Assembly: GCA_022747635.1 (NCBI GenBank)
Contig: JAKTNV010000012.1
Location: 1,625,001-1,689,000, forward strand
DNA length: 64,000 bases
Reading direction: 5' to 3'
Origin: Hetaerina americana
Taxonomy: Eukaryota; Arthropoda; Insecta; Odonata; Calopterygidae
The position numbers and the translations under genes were made by a program. Below are positions 1-13,389 of the stretch, in pieces. The notes beneath the pieces were generated by a model. The model had not been told where the DNA came from and made no database searches. It was given only the letters and a program-made list of their open reading frames with translations. Each line of letters opens with the position of its first letter. Positions within the stretch are counted from its first letter, which is position 1.

Positions 1-2430
1 CTTTTCTGATATTACTCGAAGGTATTCTTTAGTGAAGCAGGAAAGAAAAAATATACACTACAGCACACATTTCCTACACGAAAACATCGAGTATATCGAA
101 ATGTTCGAATGCGTTCTGCTTACTGAGCGAGCGGCTTCGCGTCCGTTGGTGCGGAGGGCGGACAAGTTTTCGTGCTCCCGAGCGACCCACCTGACATCCC
201 GACGCCATGACACGTCCCGTCCGTCGGATGTGGACACCATTAGAAGTCCGACCCCCGGGCGTCACTGAGCGGGAAGTCTGGCTTCTCTCCGTGTCTATCA
301 TTCCGTATGCAAGCCCTCACATACCGGTGGAGACCCAACCATGCAAGACATCAGATATCCAGCTCTTCCAAATGGTCACCTGAAGAATGTCATTGTTCCC
401 ACGAGTCGAACCTTTTAGCTTGAGATGGTGCTGCCGTTCGCACCAACAGATTGATGGTTGCACTTCGCAATGATGAGGTGGGCTAATTTCTTCAGAAATG
501 CACTCTTTGTATGTTTGCCTGTATGTGTGTTTGAGAGAGAGAGAGAGCAGTAAGATTCAGGAAAAAACATCAGAGATTTAGTAAAAAAATTCAAAAACGG
601 AAAAAAGGCCATTCGATTCTTTCGATTTATTCGCTAATTCAGTAAAGCGAATTCCCATTCACAACCATTCGATCGTTCGAGCTGTGTTTGAACGTTATCT
701 ACATGAAATAAAGTGGCTTGAAAAATGTTTGCTCGCAAAGTTATAATCAACGATGCAGACTTCTCGTAGTCAATACATCCGCAGGTCTAGCGAATAATTA
801 CGACACTCACGCCTAACTTAACGTAGATGAGAATGCCAAATTTGCGTGAATCACAAGTTGAATAGACGTAGTCCATAGTAAACCATTCAAAGATGGCATC
901 CATTCAAAACAAGTTCATTAATTTATTTGATTTAATTTGATGGCGTTAAATGACAACGTAATCATTAGTTTTCAGTCCGAATGTGGAGTACAGCAATCAT
1001 ATAATTTCTCCTATTTAATGCTCATCCCTCCTACAATTTCTCGCATTTCTCTCACAGCAAATGCCCAATGAATACCATATTCAGAAACTAGACAACTAAT
1101 GCATTGTAAGAATATGAATACTTGATGACACTTAATCACATAAGATTCCTGATACATGAGATGGATTTTGGTGTTTGCCACGGAAATCTAGAGTTTTCTC
1201 TTTTAAAAGTTGTATTCTCTTTCTACCAAGTAATCTCTCCTGCGATATCCAATCCTACTGACCATGACCTACTAACATTATCGTTGTTTGGAACTACATA
1301 TGACCACGCGTCCTTCACGCTTAAATTTTCAGTTTATTATCCATCTTCAGAGATGAGAGCTAAATCCTGTTGCAATGGTGTCCTAGTTGATCGTGGCAAA
1401 ATATCTTCCTTTGGTCGTAAATTTGGTTGAGCAACACTTAGTGAGAATCCTCCATCCTCTCAACTTCCTTTACTTCCTTATCCTGCTTCGTTTCCACCAA
1501 ATTGCCTCCATGGCATCCTGTTGGCCCTGCGCCCTTCATGAGGAGTTGGAGTGACCTCACTGTTATTTCCACCTTCTTCCCTTCGCTAAATGATCCTTTA
1601 TTCTATCGTCATGAGCGGGAATTATCGCGGGAGTCACACGTATAATAAATGTATTCAATTAACCAAAACAGCACAACTAATTTATATTTGATATCCGTGC
1701 TGTCGGTGATTTTTCGATTGTGCGATTATGTTCAATCGTATAGTCGCTATATAGTCGTATATCGCTCGGTGAATGACGTTCTGCACATATAATCGTTCAC
1801 GCGGATATGGTATAAATATGTTTGATGCTATATATTATAATGGCGTATTGAATAAAAAATAAGCGAATTTTGGAAAGGCACATTGATAATTCATGATAAT
1901 GGATATAGTTGAACTTCCACGATATCAATCCTCAGTTGATGGAAATTTATATTTTGCTAACGATTTTTTCAAAATTATAACAAACATATTGCCGCCTTTT
2001 ATTTATGTTCTTGTTGGCTGATATCCAAAAGTATAACACAACTTAAATCTAATTAAAAATAATTTGATCAAATCGCTAAATCTCTTGTAGTGTATCTAGA
2101 CTGTAGCCTGGCTGAAAATATTCATTTCCCCCTCTAGCGATAACCTCTCCCCACGGTCAGTAGGTTTGATATTTTATTACTCTGAAAACCACCGCTAGGG
2201 TTTGTGGCAGGGAGTGAATACACGCCAGACTAATTTTGACCCGAATACAGGACTCCGTTATAAATTAGGTATTGCTGAAGATCCATTCATGACTCACTGC
2301 TTCAAGACTTGATATTACTTTGAAACTAGTGCTGTCCAAATTCTTTCGAGCATTGTTGTGAATCCTGCACACGACTTTACGGATGGCGTCGTGAGAGTAA
2401 ATTAGTATGCACTTTTCGAAACTCCGGAGA
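1..2430. other. No gene recognised
   Basis: Mostly AT-rich DNA after a more GC-rich first 300 bp. Short open frames only (up to 102 codons at 1122-1430), none with a recognisable domain. A short GA repeat lies at about 531-547. Confidence 0.6.
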
Positions 2431-2830
2431 AGGCCCACCGGAGGTTGTCCAATTGAGCTCCGGCCCCAAAGTCTGTCCCAAACATATCGGGTTCGGCCCT
2501 CGGGCCTCCGCGCCGCAGTGTCGAGGTCACGCCTTCGGTGATCGATCCCGGAGTACGATCCCGGTGACCCACGTTCGGCGGCGGCGTGTCGAGCGGGTGC
2601 CGCGGGAATTCGGCCCCCTCTCCCTTCCTCCCTCTCCTCTCCTACCCTCCCCTCCCTGCGAGACCCTCTGTGTGCAACCCTCCCCTCCTCCCCCCCTCAT
2701 ACATCCGACACCCGTGACCAACTCAACCACGCGATTTTCCCGTTGCGAAAGCTCGGGGGGAGGGGGGGCAGGCTGGGCTGGCTCAGCCGATTGCCACCAA
2801 TGCGTATTGCAAGGTACCATCACTCATAAA
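2430..2830. other. GC-rich segment with a long polypyrimidine tract
   Basis: The + strand carries an almost pure C/T tract at about 2612-2700, interrupted by a few purines, flanked by CpG-rich DNA and a G run near 2756. Reading frames on both strands are low complexity. Nothing here identifies a gene. Confidence 0.4.
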
Positions 2831-3064
2831 AGTTCGTGGGCACTGAGAAATGGGGAAAGGTGAAAACGTTAATTAAGTTGGTGTTTAATGGTCGTCAGGC
2901 AATTCTGCCTTTGAGAGTGACGTAAGACTAGCGAAGTTCAAGTTCTTGCCGGCCGTTGAATGCCAGGATAACAAACGTTTTCCCCGTTCTGCAACTCTTG
3001 GCGTCCTGGTGACTGCTTGCAGACTTTTGGAAATGATTGCACGGCCAACGTTCAGAGCGAAGTC

Positions 3065-3290
3065 ATGTTAGACAGGTAGATAGAGAGATAGATAGTCGTA
3101 TTTATTTTGGGGTAAGATTTGAGACCATGGAGTCTCCTCCACCACCCTTCGGCCTCGAGGTAAGACCATCAAAAACATAGTAAATGAAATCGTCGTGGTA
3201 AGGTATAAAGTAAAGGTATGACGGCTGTTCTTATTTGGAACCAGAATCACTAGCAATGAGACAATCAAGAACATTTGAAGTAGGATATTC
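3065..3290 (-). repeat. LINE 3' end (jockey/CR1-like family), minus orientation
   Basis: Read on the minus strand, this ends with 'gactccatggtctcaaatct' followed by 'taccccaaaataaatacgac' and a tetranucleotide tail of TATC/TCTA units. The same 3' end, with the same tail type, occurs at the end of the 28.6-29.9 kb LINE and at about 24005-24085. The preceding bases are too decayed to show coding. Confidence 0.6.
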
Positions 3291-4504
3291 CGGCCAGTTA
3301 CAGCCTAATTATACTCTTTTTTTGGCAGCGCAAACTTGTATGAAAGAAAGTATTTGATTAAAACGTGCAAGATCCCTCTCCTTGCATGTCGTTTAAATTA
3401 TCGAACGGAAAATATAAACAAGGATACACACATTCTTTGCATCCTTCTTAAAATCAGAAGTTACATTTGGATGATTAATTCAGTTGATGGAAGACTGTAT
3501 TCGCATAAAAATATACTTTATTGCCATTGACACGAGTATACTTTAGATTTTGGAACTATCAGGTTTTTGCCGATCTAAATTCGCGACTGAGCAGAGAACA
3601 TTTTTTTAAATACGCTGAGTATTAGTTGAAATAAAAACAGACGTAATATATCATGTAAATAATCCTGCCGTTATTATTTTAGTGGTTTTCAATCCTCGCC
3701 GCAGAATCTACCGGGGATATCCCGGACGAGATGCGAATTAACGAGATGAGTGATTAACTGTCGCCCTTATGAAAGCCATCGTGGGAGTTGTTGTTTCTCT
3801 TCTCCCCCGCGATGATTTCACCTTAGGAAGCGTACAATTTTAGCTGGTTGCCACTTAATCGTATAAATTTTGATAACTGTCAGAGTATTTGCTGTGCATA
3901 TTCACTTGGTGAATTATTATTTTTGCCTTACATTAGCATTATATTTTCCTTTATTAAATCGGGATGTTTTACAGTTTACATCCAATGCTAAAAATTGATT
4001 TGTATGTCTGTGGTGAAATTTATTCATGAATAAGATTTACGTACATATATGCTTTTCTCTTGTGGTTTTGTATTTACCAATTGCGCAGCGTCCGTGTAAT
4101 TAGGATTAATGTAACCTGTTCTATTACAGTCATTTGAGGTGACCCTACCTTAAGCAGAGGCATTTTGGTTCACCTAAATTTGATATCTGGGACTGTAATT
4201 CATAATGTTTACTGTAATGATGTGCTCCCTCCCTTATTCAAGCCCCCACTCTGATCCTTTTTCACATTAGATGGAATTGATGCAATCTCTTAGAGAACCC
4301 GATTTGGATGTTTTCATTCGTCAGGGCGCCGGATCACCCTCTCCGGCGATATCCAATTGAATCCTCTTGTAAAAATCTGTTTTACTATCAGTCGGCGACG
4401 TCAATGGAACAAACCAAGACTCATGTTCTTGGTTTTATACTTGATAGGCAGGTCAACGGAAGGAATTAGTACATGATTCGATTGAAATATACATAAAAGC
4501 AATC

Positions 4505-4612
4505 ATAAACTCAGTTATACACCTGACGGTCGGTTTCGTAGGTGAAGGAAGGGTTCATTGATAGTTAAACCCATGGGCGTGTGGAATTCGGTTTATGCGG
4601 TTTGCGAGATGG
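4505..4612 (-). repeat. SINE-B 3' fragment
   Basis: The segment 'cctgacggtcggtttcgtag' and the following 'gcgtgtggaattc' match the 3' half of the tRNA-derived SINE seen intact at 43005-43290 and 54478-54752. Only the tail half is present, in minus orientation. Confidence 0.55.
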
Positions 4613-4694
4613 AAAACGGCTAGGTTGAACATCAAATGGTAGGGAAAGAGTTAGAGCTTGTGGCATATTTTACCTGTCATGTTTTGGGCCAAAA

Positions 4695-4960
4695 TAGTCT
4701 AGGTAGTAGGGACATATGGAGAAGAGTTGCTTCAGGCAAAGAAGCTTTAACAAGGAGGGAATTGATGGCAGGGACGTTGAGTAAAAATATTAAGAAAAGG
4801 CTCGTTGAAACTTAAATATGGAGTGTGGTTTTGTGTTGCATGGAAACATGGTAATTGAAGCAGGATGATGGACCTAGATTGGAGGCTTGTGGGTGTGGAG
4901 AAGAATGGCGAAGGTGAAGTGGACGGAATAGAAAACAAATGAGGAGGTGCTGTATACGGA
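4695..4960 (+). repeat. RTE/CFDP2-like LINE fragment (C-terminal coding, decayed)
   Basis: The frame reads SRDIWRRVASGKEALTRREL, then a KRLVET piece, and later a [17 protein letters not shown] piece. This matches the post-RT region found better preserved at 53400-54300 ([21 protein letters not shown]). Stops and frameshifts are present. The fragment ends abruptly before the LINE 3' tail. Confidence 0.65.
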
Positions 4961-5394
4961 CGGCCGGCCACTCCTGTCATCATCATGGACACTAATGTTC
5001 GCTCTTAAATGAACGACAACACTGACGCACAACTCTTGTCATTCATCACATTTGGTCCGTACAGAGTAAAACTTTTCCAATGAATGTGAGCAGCTTTGCA
5101 GTTTTTTATCATTAAAAACCTTATCACTGAACGGACTTCACAAATAGGCGGGTATTTCAATTGTATTGTTCATTCGACTCGCTATTCTTAGCAAACGACA
5201 AGCGGCCCGAACTTCCTTCCACTGTGCAGCTCGAGGCTTACTGACCTAATGTGGGCGTCAATATAGCGACCAATCGGTTCCCTCCACTAATTCGCACGCC
5301 AAACGAAAACGGAGGTTACTTTCTGGACAGCCCTGTATTTACATATATTGGTATGTGTAAGTATATTCCTATATGCATACAGGAATATATATAT

Positions 5395-5441
5395 ATATAT
5401 ATATATATAGTGCATATATGTTTGTGTATATAAATAAATAA

Positions 5442-5518
<77 letters not shown>
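5395..5518. repeat. (TA)n microsatellite at a SINE tail
   Basis: Interrupted AT tract in two blocks (about 5395-5408 and 5453-5517), directly abutting the 3' end of the minus-strand SINE-B copy at 5521. The long runs of alternating Tyr/Ile in either frame are artefacts. Confidence 0.9.
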
Positions 5519-5520
<2 letters not shown>

Positions 5521-5522
<2 letters not shown>

Positions 5523-5804
5523 AACCATAAACACAGTAATCAACCCGAAGGTCGGTTTGATAGGTGACGGTAGAGTCCACCCAGTACTAAGCACGACAGC
5601 ATGTGAAATTCACACATCAGAGTAGGGGAGACAGTTCCTTTCCCTGTGCCGGTTATGGTTTCGGTACTCGAAAAGTCACATAGCTTGTGTAGAGCTGCAG
5701 GTGCCCAGAGGCTTGTGCGGGAATGGAACCCGGGCCCTCCTGTCAATAGTCCAACACCAACGCTTACCCCTGGACTACCAACGCTATAACCCAGACTACC
5801 GCGA
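5521..5804 (-). repeat. SINE-B, tRNA-derived, near full length
   Basis: On the minus strand it begins with a tRNA-like head (A box around GGTAGTCCAGGGGTAAGCG, B box GGGTTCCATTCCC). The body contains the segment 'aaccataaccggcacaggga' and the 3' part 'ccgaccttcgggttgattac', ending at a (TA)n tract. It is about 285 bp and shares the full layout with copies at 43005 and 54478. RNA polymerase III promoter boxes are recognisable but this copy looks old. Confidence 0.8.
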
Positions 5805-6019
5805 CCATATGTGTGTATGTCTGTGTTTGCGTGTGTGAATCCAATGCTTTAATCTTATTTTAGAGTAAATGGAGCCATCCATTATGAATTAATGACGTGA
5901 CTTTTCCACTATACATAGTTTTCATTTGCCTTTTTTTATCATGAGCATCTTCATTCTGCCGAGAGCATTTGAATTTAATTCCTCCGTTTGTTTTGATCAT
6001 GTAATGGGATCATCACGTC

Positions 6020-7130
6020 TGGGTGCATTTTTTTCGTTCGACTCTAAAGAAAACGGCGCGCGACTCACGTTCGAGGTCATCAGAAGTCAGCCATGTTCCG
6101 CAAGGTCGACCTGATCCCTACCCGAGCCTTGATGTGAGTTTTGGGAGGCGCCTCGTCCGCGAGGTATCGATGGGTATCACTCCTTGTGCCTTCCTTTTGT
6201 TCTCCGCCGGCGAGGCCTCAAATCACTCCAAAAGGAAGTTTCTCTTTCCCGTGAGGTCGGCGCGCATCCGCCTCCTTAGACCGCGGTGATGGTGCCGTGG
6301 GGTCTCCCCGTGTGAGGAGCACACGATACCCCGCGAACCGCCGCTAGGTTTTGACGAGGGAGCAATGCTAGCTACTGCACCAGCTCGTTCACTCATAATT
6401 ATTCTCTGATACATGAGCATGACTATATTCTTGCACACGCACGCACGTTCAAGATGGGGAGTCTTACTACTGAACCGGTCACAAGTGGTTTTGGTGGGAA
6501 GGAAAGCGGCCAAGGCACGTGGGGAGTGTTGGCAGCGGGAAGGCGGGGAGGGGAAGGATGAGGCAATGGCGGAAGGGGAGGGAGGCGGATGGGAGCGAGA
6601 GGAAGTGAGAGGGATGGGAGTTGTAACGGAGAATTTATGTGACGTGCAGCAAAACTAATATTTCCGTGAGGCCTTGAATTCTTCCGCGAGTTCCGGTATC
6701 TGATCGCTGTGTGCCCCCCCCCCCACTGCCGTCACTCCGTCCGTCTTTCCTCCTTCGAATATCGACGGAGCTCAGCTGGAGGTGTTTCGGGAGCCATCTT
6801 TGGTCCATGCCCACGCCCTTAGTCTTCGCGTTCGTGGTACCGTACCCGCCATTGAACTCGGCTCTCGCCGGAAGGTCTCTTCGCGCAGCGGCCGCTGGGG
6901 AGGGGGGGGGGGAAGTCCACCGCTCGGCGCGCAATGGCAGCCAGAAGGTGAGTGGTAAATGTCCTTCGTCGTGGCATTCGAGAGAATACGCGGTGCCATC
7001 CGTCCCTTTCACGATGCTCTGTGTGGTCACTCATCCCCTGGCTTCCATGTCTACACATGGAGTCATGTTTTCGTCCGACGCATGCCGTGCTTCGGAACCG
7101 TGAGCTGATGAGGAGCCCGCGTCTTAGTGT
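6020..7130. promoter_or_regulatory. GC-rich island with a purine-rich tract
   Basis: CpG-rich DNA in an AT-rich setting, including a G/A-rich tract (about 6510-6612) and a C run at 6716-6724. Overlapping open frames on both strands are compositional, not homologous to anything I recognise. A strong donor follows a short ATG exon at 6934-6947. It could be an alternative promoter. Confidence 0.3.
6934..6947 (+). CDS. NADK: Candidate NADK first coding exon (upstream option 1, five residues)
   Basis: Within the 6.0-7.1 kb GC-rich island the sequence gcgcaATGGCAGCCAGAAG is followed by gtgagtgg, a near-ideal donor. The start context (purine-rich, G at +4) is good. The short exon would encode MAAR plus AG, and joining to 30877 yields [13 protein letters not shown] in phase. 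It would need a 23.9-kb first intron. It may be an alternative promoter to the 21-kb candidate, or chance. Transcript data would decide. Confidence 0.3.
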
Positions 7131-8780
7131 CGCGGCAATGGGTGAGGTGTCGTGATGATATGTTTATCATCCAGGTTTCCACGAAACTGTCCCTGTTGCG
7201 CTTGAGGGATAGCGCGCGCATGTGCTGAAAGTCGGTATTCCATGCTTGAATAATTGGTTGTTGGTGCCGATTCATTTTACAATAAAAAACTACGCATTAA
7301 CTTTGTAATTCCACGTTGTTTCATGAAGACACAAACCGGGCTTCGATGTTTCAACTCATCATCGGGTGTTTACTCTCTCAACCGTTCATCTTCATGTATG
7401 TAGGTGACCTAGGGGTGGGGGGTGAGATGTGGTTGGAGGGGGGATGCATTGCTCGGAGAGGTGGGTCGGTGAGGGATTACGCGGCGAAGGGAAAGGTGGA
7501 AAGCCGTTTTTCGAAAGAAGAAGCGAAAGAAAAAGTTTTCTTTGTTATAATCCATACTTAATGTTGAATGTACCATAGTTTACGTACGACACTTATATGT
7601 AGCCTCGAGTGCGTACCAATCGTGGCTTTCAACCTTAGAAGTTCATCTATTCTAATGACCCCAACGAAGCCAACGACAGATATATTTTTGCTAATGGATT
7701 CGAAATCTTCAATTCTCGATTCGAAAACAGTTTTTCCGCGTACTCCATTGTATTGATAGTTTTAAAATAAGTATTTACGTAGTGAAAAATTATTTAGTTC
7801 ATTATAACTTCATATTTATCCTACAATGTATGAGGGTTTTTTCCATACTTCATTATCGTTGTCCAATTCATATCCATGAACTTAAGAATTGCGTTATTTG
7901 AACGAATTTAAATGATAAAATCGTGAAATATCATCGATTAATAACTTTAATCACATTTTAATTGGCCAAAAATAGGGCTACTCTTAGCATGGAGTGGGCA
8001 TTGCAGCTTAGGAGAAGAGTTTGACGTTTACGTCCTTTGAGGCCTTGGAACGGAGTTTTTTTTGGGAAAAGTGAAACTTATTCCTTTCGGATGAAAATGC
8101 TTATGAGTGCGTGAGGTCACATCGAGAGTAGGTGCTGAACGCTGTATTTTCGAAGCATAATGTATAATTTTTCTGGTGGAATCCATCCACAGATTCGCTT
8201 CGAAAGCATAACTAGACTCTTTTTCTTGAAGACTTCGTCTAAGAACGTCAGGTGCGTCAAAAGGTCCGCAAGAAACGGGAGAATCGATGCCACAGGAAGT
8301 AAATGTCGAAAATTTTGGTTGGCCTCTGACGATTGCGAAACAAATTCGATGGTTCCGTAATGGGTTGAGTTCACTTGAAACATAGTGTCGGAGTGCTGTG
8401 TCGGAATCATTGAGCTGACCGGGTTAATTTGTTTATTAAATGGAACTAAGTACATTATTTAGGCGAATGCAATAAATGTTTAAGGGGTGGGCGAGGGAAT
8501 TTTCCGGCTCGCTGAGAGTGAACACGTTCGATTGGTGTTCGCAGGCGGCCCGACCGCAGTGTTCCTTCTCCCATCACCCGGCAGCGTGTTGTGCCCTCGG
8601 CGTAACTTGCGGCTGCCTTTGTGTCCCATTTTCTATTTCCCACTCTCGCTTGAGTGAAAACGTTCGGGCTTCTTTGGATCGCTGAAAGTGACGCCGGCAT
8701 CATTACGTCCCCGGATCACCGACATTACGCGGTTCGTTTATAAGGCACTAGGAAAAAGTAGAAAAACATTAACATTAAAA
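7130..8780. other. No gene recognised
   Basis: AT-rich sequence with short unrelated frames. The 112-codon minus-strand frame at 8117-8455 looks like no family I know. Confidence 0.55.
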
Positions 8781-8783
8781 ACG

Positions 8784-9000
8784 TTAAACATTTTTGGGAA
8801 GATTTTTTTTTAATTCTTCAACATGATTCCCTTTTAGCTCGATACACTTTTCCCAGCGTTCCCGCAGCATTTTAAAGCCGTCAAAAAAGTGGGATTTCTG
8901 GAGGTCCTTAAAGTAGGCATCTATCTCATCTGGGATTTTCTGAAGAGTCATTATACGAACCACGTGCGAGGGAAGATAATTACGGCAAATTTGACTGCTG
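8784..9000 (-). pseudogene. Mariner-type transposase C-terminal remnant
   Basis: The minus strand encodes DEIDAYFKDLQKSHFFDGFK followed by MLRERWEKCIELKGNHVEE. This is the conserved tail of mariner-superfamily transposases (DAYF...W.KC....G.YVE). The catalytic core upstream (higher coordinates) is lost. It is a different lineage from the elements at 44 kb, 35 kb and 50 kb, judged by its tail. Confidence 0.7.
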
Positions 9001-9059
9001 AGCGGATGGATCAACACGTGGGACCTCGCTCCCATAGCACAATAATAGACCACGTTTGT

Positions 9060-12000
9060 AGGAAGAAAAGTGTCCGAAAAATCGAAATCACTATCAACGA
9101 TTAGACCAATGGCTTGTGACCCCTACCGCACTCCCTTACAGGTGCCCTGGAGGGTATGATTTGCATGTCGAAGATTGGGAATAGTAGGTAGAAGTTTCAA
9201 GTACATATTGACGCTGGATTCATTTCATTTCTTGGAATTATCGGAAATAATACAATTCCTTCCAAGGGTCCAATAAAATTATTATTATGTGTAGGGCAAT
9301 TCAAACTTTCGTTAACGTTTAGATATGCCTATTCACGTGGTCGAATAGGGAAAAGGAGGAGGATTGAAATTTCTTCAATGAAAATATTTTCCTTTAATAT
9401 CCTGAACGGCGTAAAAAATAAGACGTTTGTTTGGTAGTCAGCCATGAAATGACAGCGCTGATAATTCTATTTGTTGGGCTCAAAATCAAGTGTCCTCTTT
9501 TAAGTGATTTTGCAGCATGATTTGCCAGCCTCAACAATTGCTTTGCTGCACTGGCAGCATTTTTATATTCTAATCTTTTATATGAATGAAAAAATTTGAA
9601 TTTGCAGTGATGCTGGTCTGCGATTTTTTGATACTCGTCGTTATAATTACTATACAAATTGGTTTGTGCAATAAACTTTTCTTGCTATTGATGTACGATA
9701 TTGTATTATTGTTTCACATTACTGCACTGTTATATGAACTAGGTAAACGTGGATTGTTGACGGAAGTTGCGAGTTGTTTATTAATATAATTATATTCTGG
9801 CTTTTTGATTTATTCTAATGTTCCATGTCCATTTTCAAGGGCTCATTGCGCCTGAAAATGTTGCTACTTCATCAGAAATCAGGTCAATTGCCACGGTTGT
9901 GGATGAACATTCAATCGTGGCTCTATTGATGGATTGGATGGGCCGTTTGTGCGTGGTGTCCGAAGACAAATTCATCAATCTAATCGGCGACGATTTCCGC
10001 ACATCAACGAAGGAAACGCGAAATATCCCGGAAATCAGTTTTCGCTATCTACGTAAATGTTTGAAAGGCCGAAACATGAAGCTTAAATCCATAAGTATAC
10101 ATGCAAACGATGTCTGTCATATCTTTCACTTGTAGTTGACCTGCACAACACGAAGGGTAGGTCAACCAATCAAATCACACTCATTATGGTCTGGTAGGTG
10201 TTGTGATAGAAAAATGCATCCAGTTATCAAAGTTTAAGTGGTGGGCTGTATCCGCAAGCCATATTTAACCTTTTCGAATAATGCATTGATTACAAGGGTT
10301 GGTTGAATTATTCTCGGTTGCTAGTCGTAGGCAGTAAATTTATTCAATGTAAGTTGTTAAACACCTTAATTTTTGCCAGTTGATAGTCGTAGACAGAACA
10401 CGTCCGTCCAAGGATATAGGTAGAACTAGTGCATCGATTTCGGCCTCTTCTCTCTGGTGACACTTGCGAGTATAACACTTGTTTCACCCTCATATTAATG
10501 TTGATAGGCTAGAGTTGCCTAAGTTTAGAATCTCGCAGGCATAGGCTGTTGATGGCTAACGTGGAGGGGTCGAGGTGTTTTTTGGCTCTTCAGAAAGTGT
10601 GTGTCCTTCAAGTGTTCACCGGATGAGGTTTCCGTCGGGATCGTAAAAATTCCGTCAGATCTTCCATCACTTTGACACTGAACTGCGGACTTTCTCTCCG
10701 AGGGGAGCGTGTTCATTGTTCCAGGGATGGGTGGGTGTTGAAGTATTTAAATTTGTCCGTAATCCCGGCCTGTTGACTCGAGACAGGTATCCCTTGTGCC
10801 GATCATAATTTGTCAACCCAAGTTTTGGATGACTCGTCTCGCAAAAACTGAAAACGACGGCCTTGAATCCGATGTCTTGGAGAAGACTCCTTTTTAGCCC
10901 GTCATTAACTCAACCCGGACAGAGACAAAATTGGGAAGTCTTCTGTGGATGTGGTCTTAGCATTGAAACCTTTCTCCCTCCCCCAACTCCACGTAACGAG
11001 GAGTTTTAGGTTCTGTGTCCTTTTTTGAGTGGTCTCCACAGACAAATCCTTCCAAAATGGCGAAAACCATCCGGTAATAATCTGCTTTCCTTGTCGAAGG
11101 ACGACGTCGCCTGCCCAAATGGAACGCCCGCATGCCGCTTATTTCTCTCTGATGTGTCGCACGCCACGCAATCGCAAGTGAGCACACAAGTGCTGACAGC
11201 GTGCCCTCGAACTAAATACCCCGCACATGTCACTGTTTTACGGTCGCGATTGCGTCAAAGTCGGTCTCAGCAGCATCTTCACGCGAGACCCAGTCGACTA
11301 CTCTTCATGCTAATCACACAATTCCCGTCGATGTGAATGGTAATCTGGTCCATTGAATCTCTTGTCATCGGCCGAAGTGTTTAGCGCGAGTCGGGATTTC
11401 AGAGTGGAATGCAGATGTAGACGATTGAGAACAGATTTGTCGGTCCAGACTTCCGTGAATAAGCCTGCTTTCTCTGGATTACTCGCCGTGGCGATCCATG
11501 GAGTTAGGGGAAAATTCCCTGCAGCCATCCTGAGATCCCTCAAGACGGGAAAGAAACCGATCTTCCGTAGCATAATCAAGGGTACATTTCGTGAGGCCTC
11601 CTGTCTGGCCTAAGTCCAGTGCTTCAGTGCGATTACCGTGCTGGTGAATGTGATTGTTGAAAACATCCTCATGTTATGACTTAGTTTCTTGAGCAGGAAC
11701 GGAAAAATCAGAAAAAGGATGTTTTTGTTTTCATTGTTGCATCCGTTGGAAGAACTCAGTGGACTCAATTACAAGAGTGGCACGTGCGGCTTTGGTCAGT
11801 GTGTTCTGTAATGCTATTGAATATTCCAATGCATGTGAGTACTTAGTTGTGTTTCTACTAATGTGACTAAAATTTCCTATTGATTATTATCGATACCGAG
11901 GGCAAGTAACGGCAGAGTTAAAAGATTTGGTCGGGAATATCGTTAATTTGATCGTGGAATCTTATAAATTAATAGATATCTCAACTTGTGATACGTGAAT

Positions 12001-13380
12001 ATATGAAATATATTCCATATTTTTAACACTGATATTCAAACACCGCCTATTGAAATTGGAGCTGATATATTTATATTATTTGAAATCAGTAACTGGAAGA
12101 TAGCTTGAAAATTATTTGGAGGGCCAACTGCAGTTTTCGGTCTTCCTCAGCTTTCAAACAGGACAATTGTAATTTGGCCACCGTCACGAAATGACAAAAA
12201 TGCATGATTAGGGTTCACCCTCCTATACTTCTTTTCAAAAGTACTCTGAATGTGTGTAAAAAATGACAAAGCTATTAAACAACAGCGGAAAAATGTAGTG
12301 TTTATGATAGACGGCAATATTTCAAGTTCAAAATCAATTTGTGAGTTTAAACTAATTCTCAACGAGTGAGACGTTTCATGCAAACATTTGTGATGTGTTA
12401 TACCCTATTGTGAAATTCGAAGAACAAACCATTTCAATTTGTCGAAAAAGTAGAGATTTCCCGAAATTGAATGCTCTCCCTATCAAATTCAAACAAGAAA
12501 ATTCGAAGCTCTCCCCTGGAATCAGCACATTTGACATGACAAATTTTTACTGGCCTATCAGAAAACATATTCACTCGACTTAACAATACTGATGCAAATC
12601 ATGTCTGCGATCTGGTGACTCATCGGTGACGGATATCGATTACTTCCGAAACTGCGTGGGCGAAATAACTTTTCATTAAACCGAAAGCTGAATCGCGTTT
12701 GGTCGAAAGTGGTTGTCAATCGATAATGAGCATCCGAAAGCTCTTTCCACACGCCATAATATTAAAACACCTGTGGTAAAATGGTCGACATTATCATCTA
12801 ATCTTTCGTCATTTGCTGTCGATCAAAATCCGAATACCGAAGGAAGCTTGATGGGTGAGGTTTTGCAGCTCACTTGACACTTTGCTGCCGGTGAAATTCA
12901 ATTTATTCGGGACAAGAGGTCGAGCTCCCTGCCCTTTGTCTCTTCCCGTTCAACGGAAAGTTCTGATGACGCCCAGAAAAGCTTATTGATATGGATTCCA
13001 TAGTGTTGCAGACACTGTTTCAGCCAAGGAAAACGGCAACTTTACCTCCTTTCGGGACATAATTTTTCGCAAACTAAGCAATAAGAGGACGCGACGTGCT
13101 TATGTTGCTCCGACATTTATTCGTCACTGTGAACGTTCAGTTACTGGTCTTATCTCTTGATTCCAGTTTAATGAATTCTAAATCGTTGAAAAAGCCATTA
13201 TTATTTCCAAGGTCTTTGTACTCGATCGGTCGAAAGCCTTAGTTTTTGGGAGATATTTTCCCATTTGTGCATATACTTTCAATAGCTATGCAGTGCGTCG
13301 GTTAAAGTCATCCTTGTCTTATCTAGTCAACGAGAAGTCTGAAAAAAACGAAAGCAAAATTATATATATATTGCCAATTG
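9060..13380. other. No gene recognised
   Basis: Frames up to 105 codons (9818-10135) without recognisable domains. The 10960-11600 part is more GC-balanced and has overlapping open frames on both strands, but no splice-supported exon was found. Confidence 0.55.
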
Positions 13381-13389
13381 TATGATGGC

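Noticed and set aside
5316..5594. Tyr/Ile repeat protein from (TA)n tracts (also 16913, 42907, 43136, 49014)
   Set aside because: Translation of a microsatellite, not a gene.
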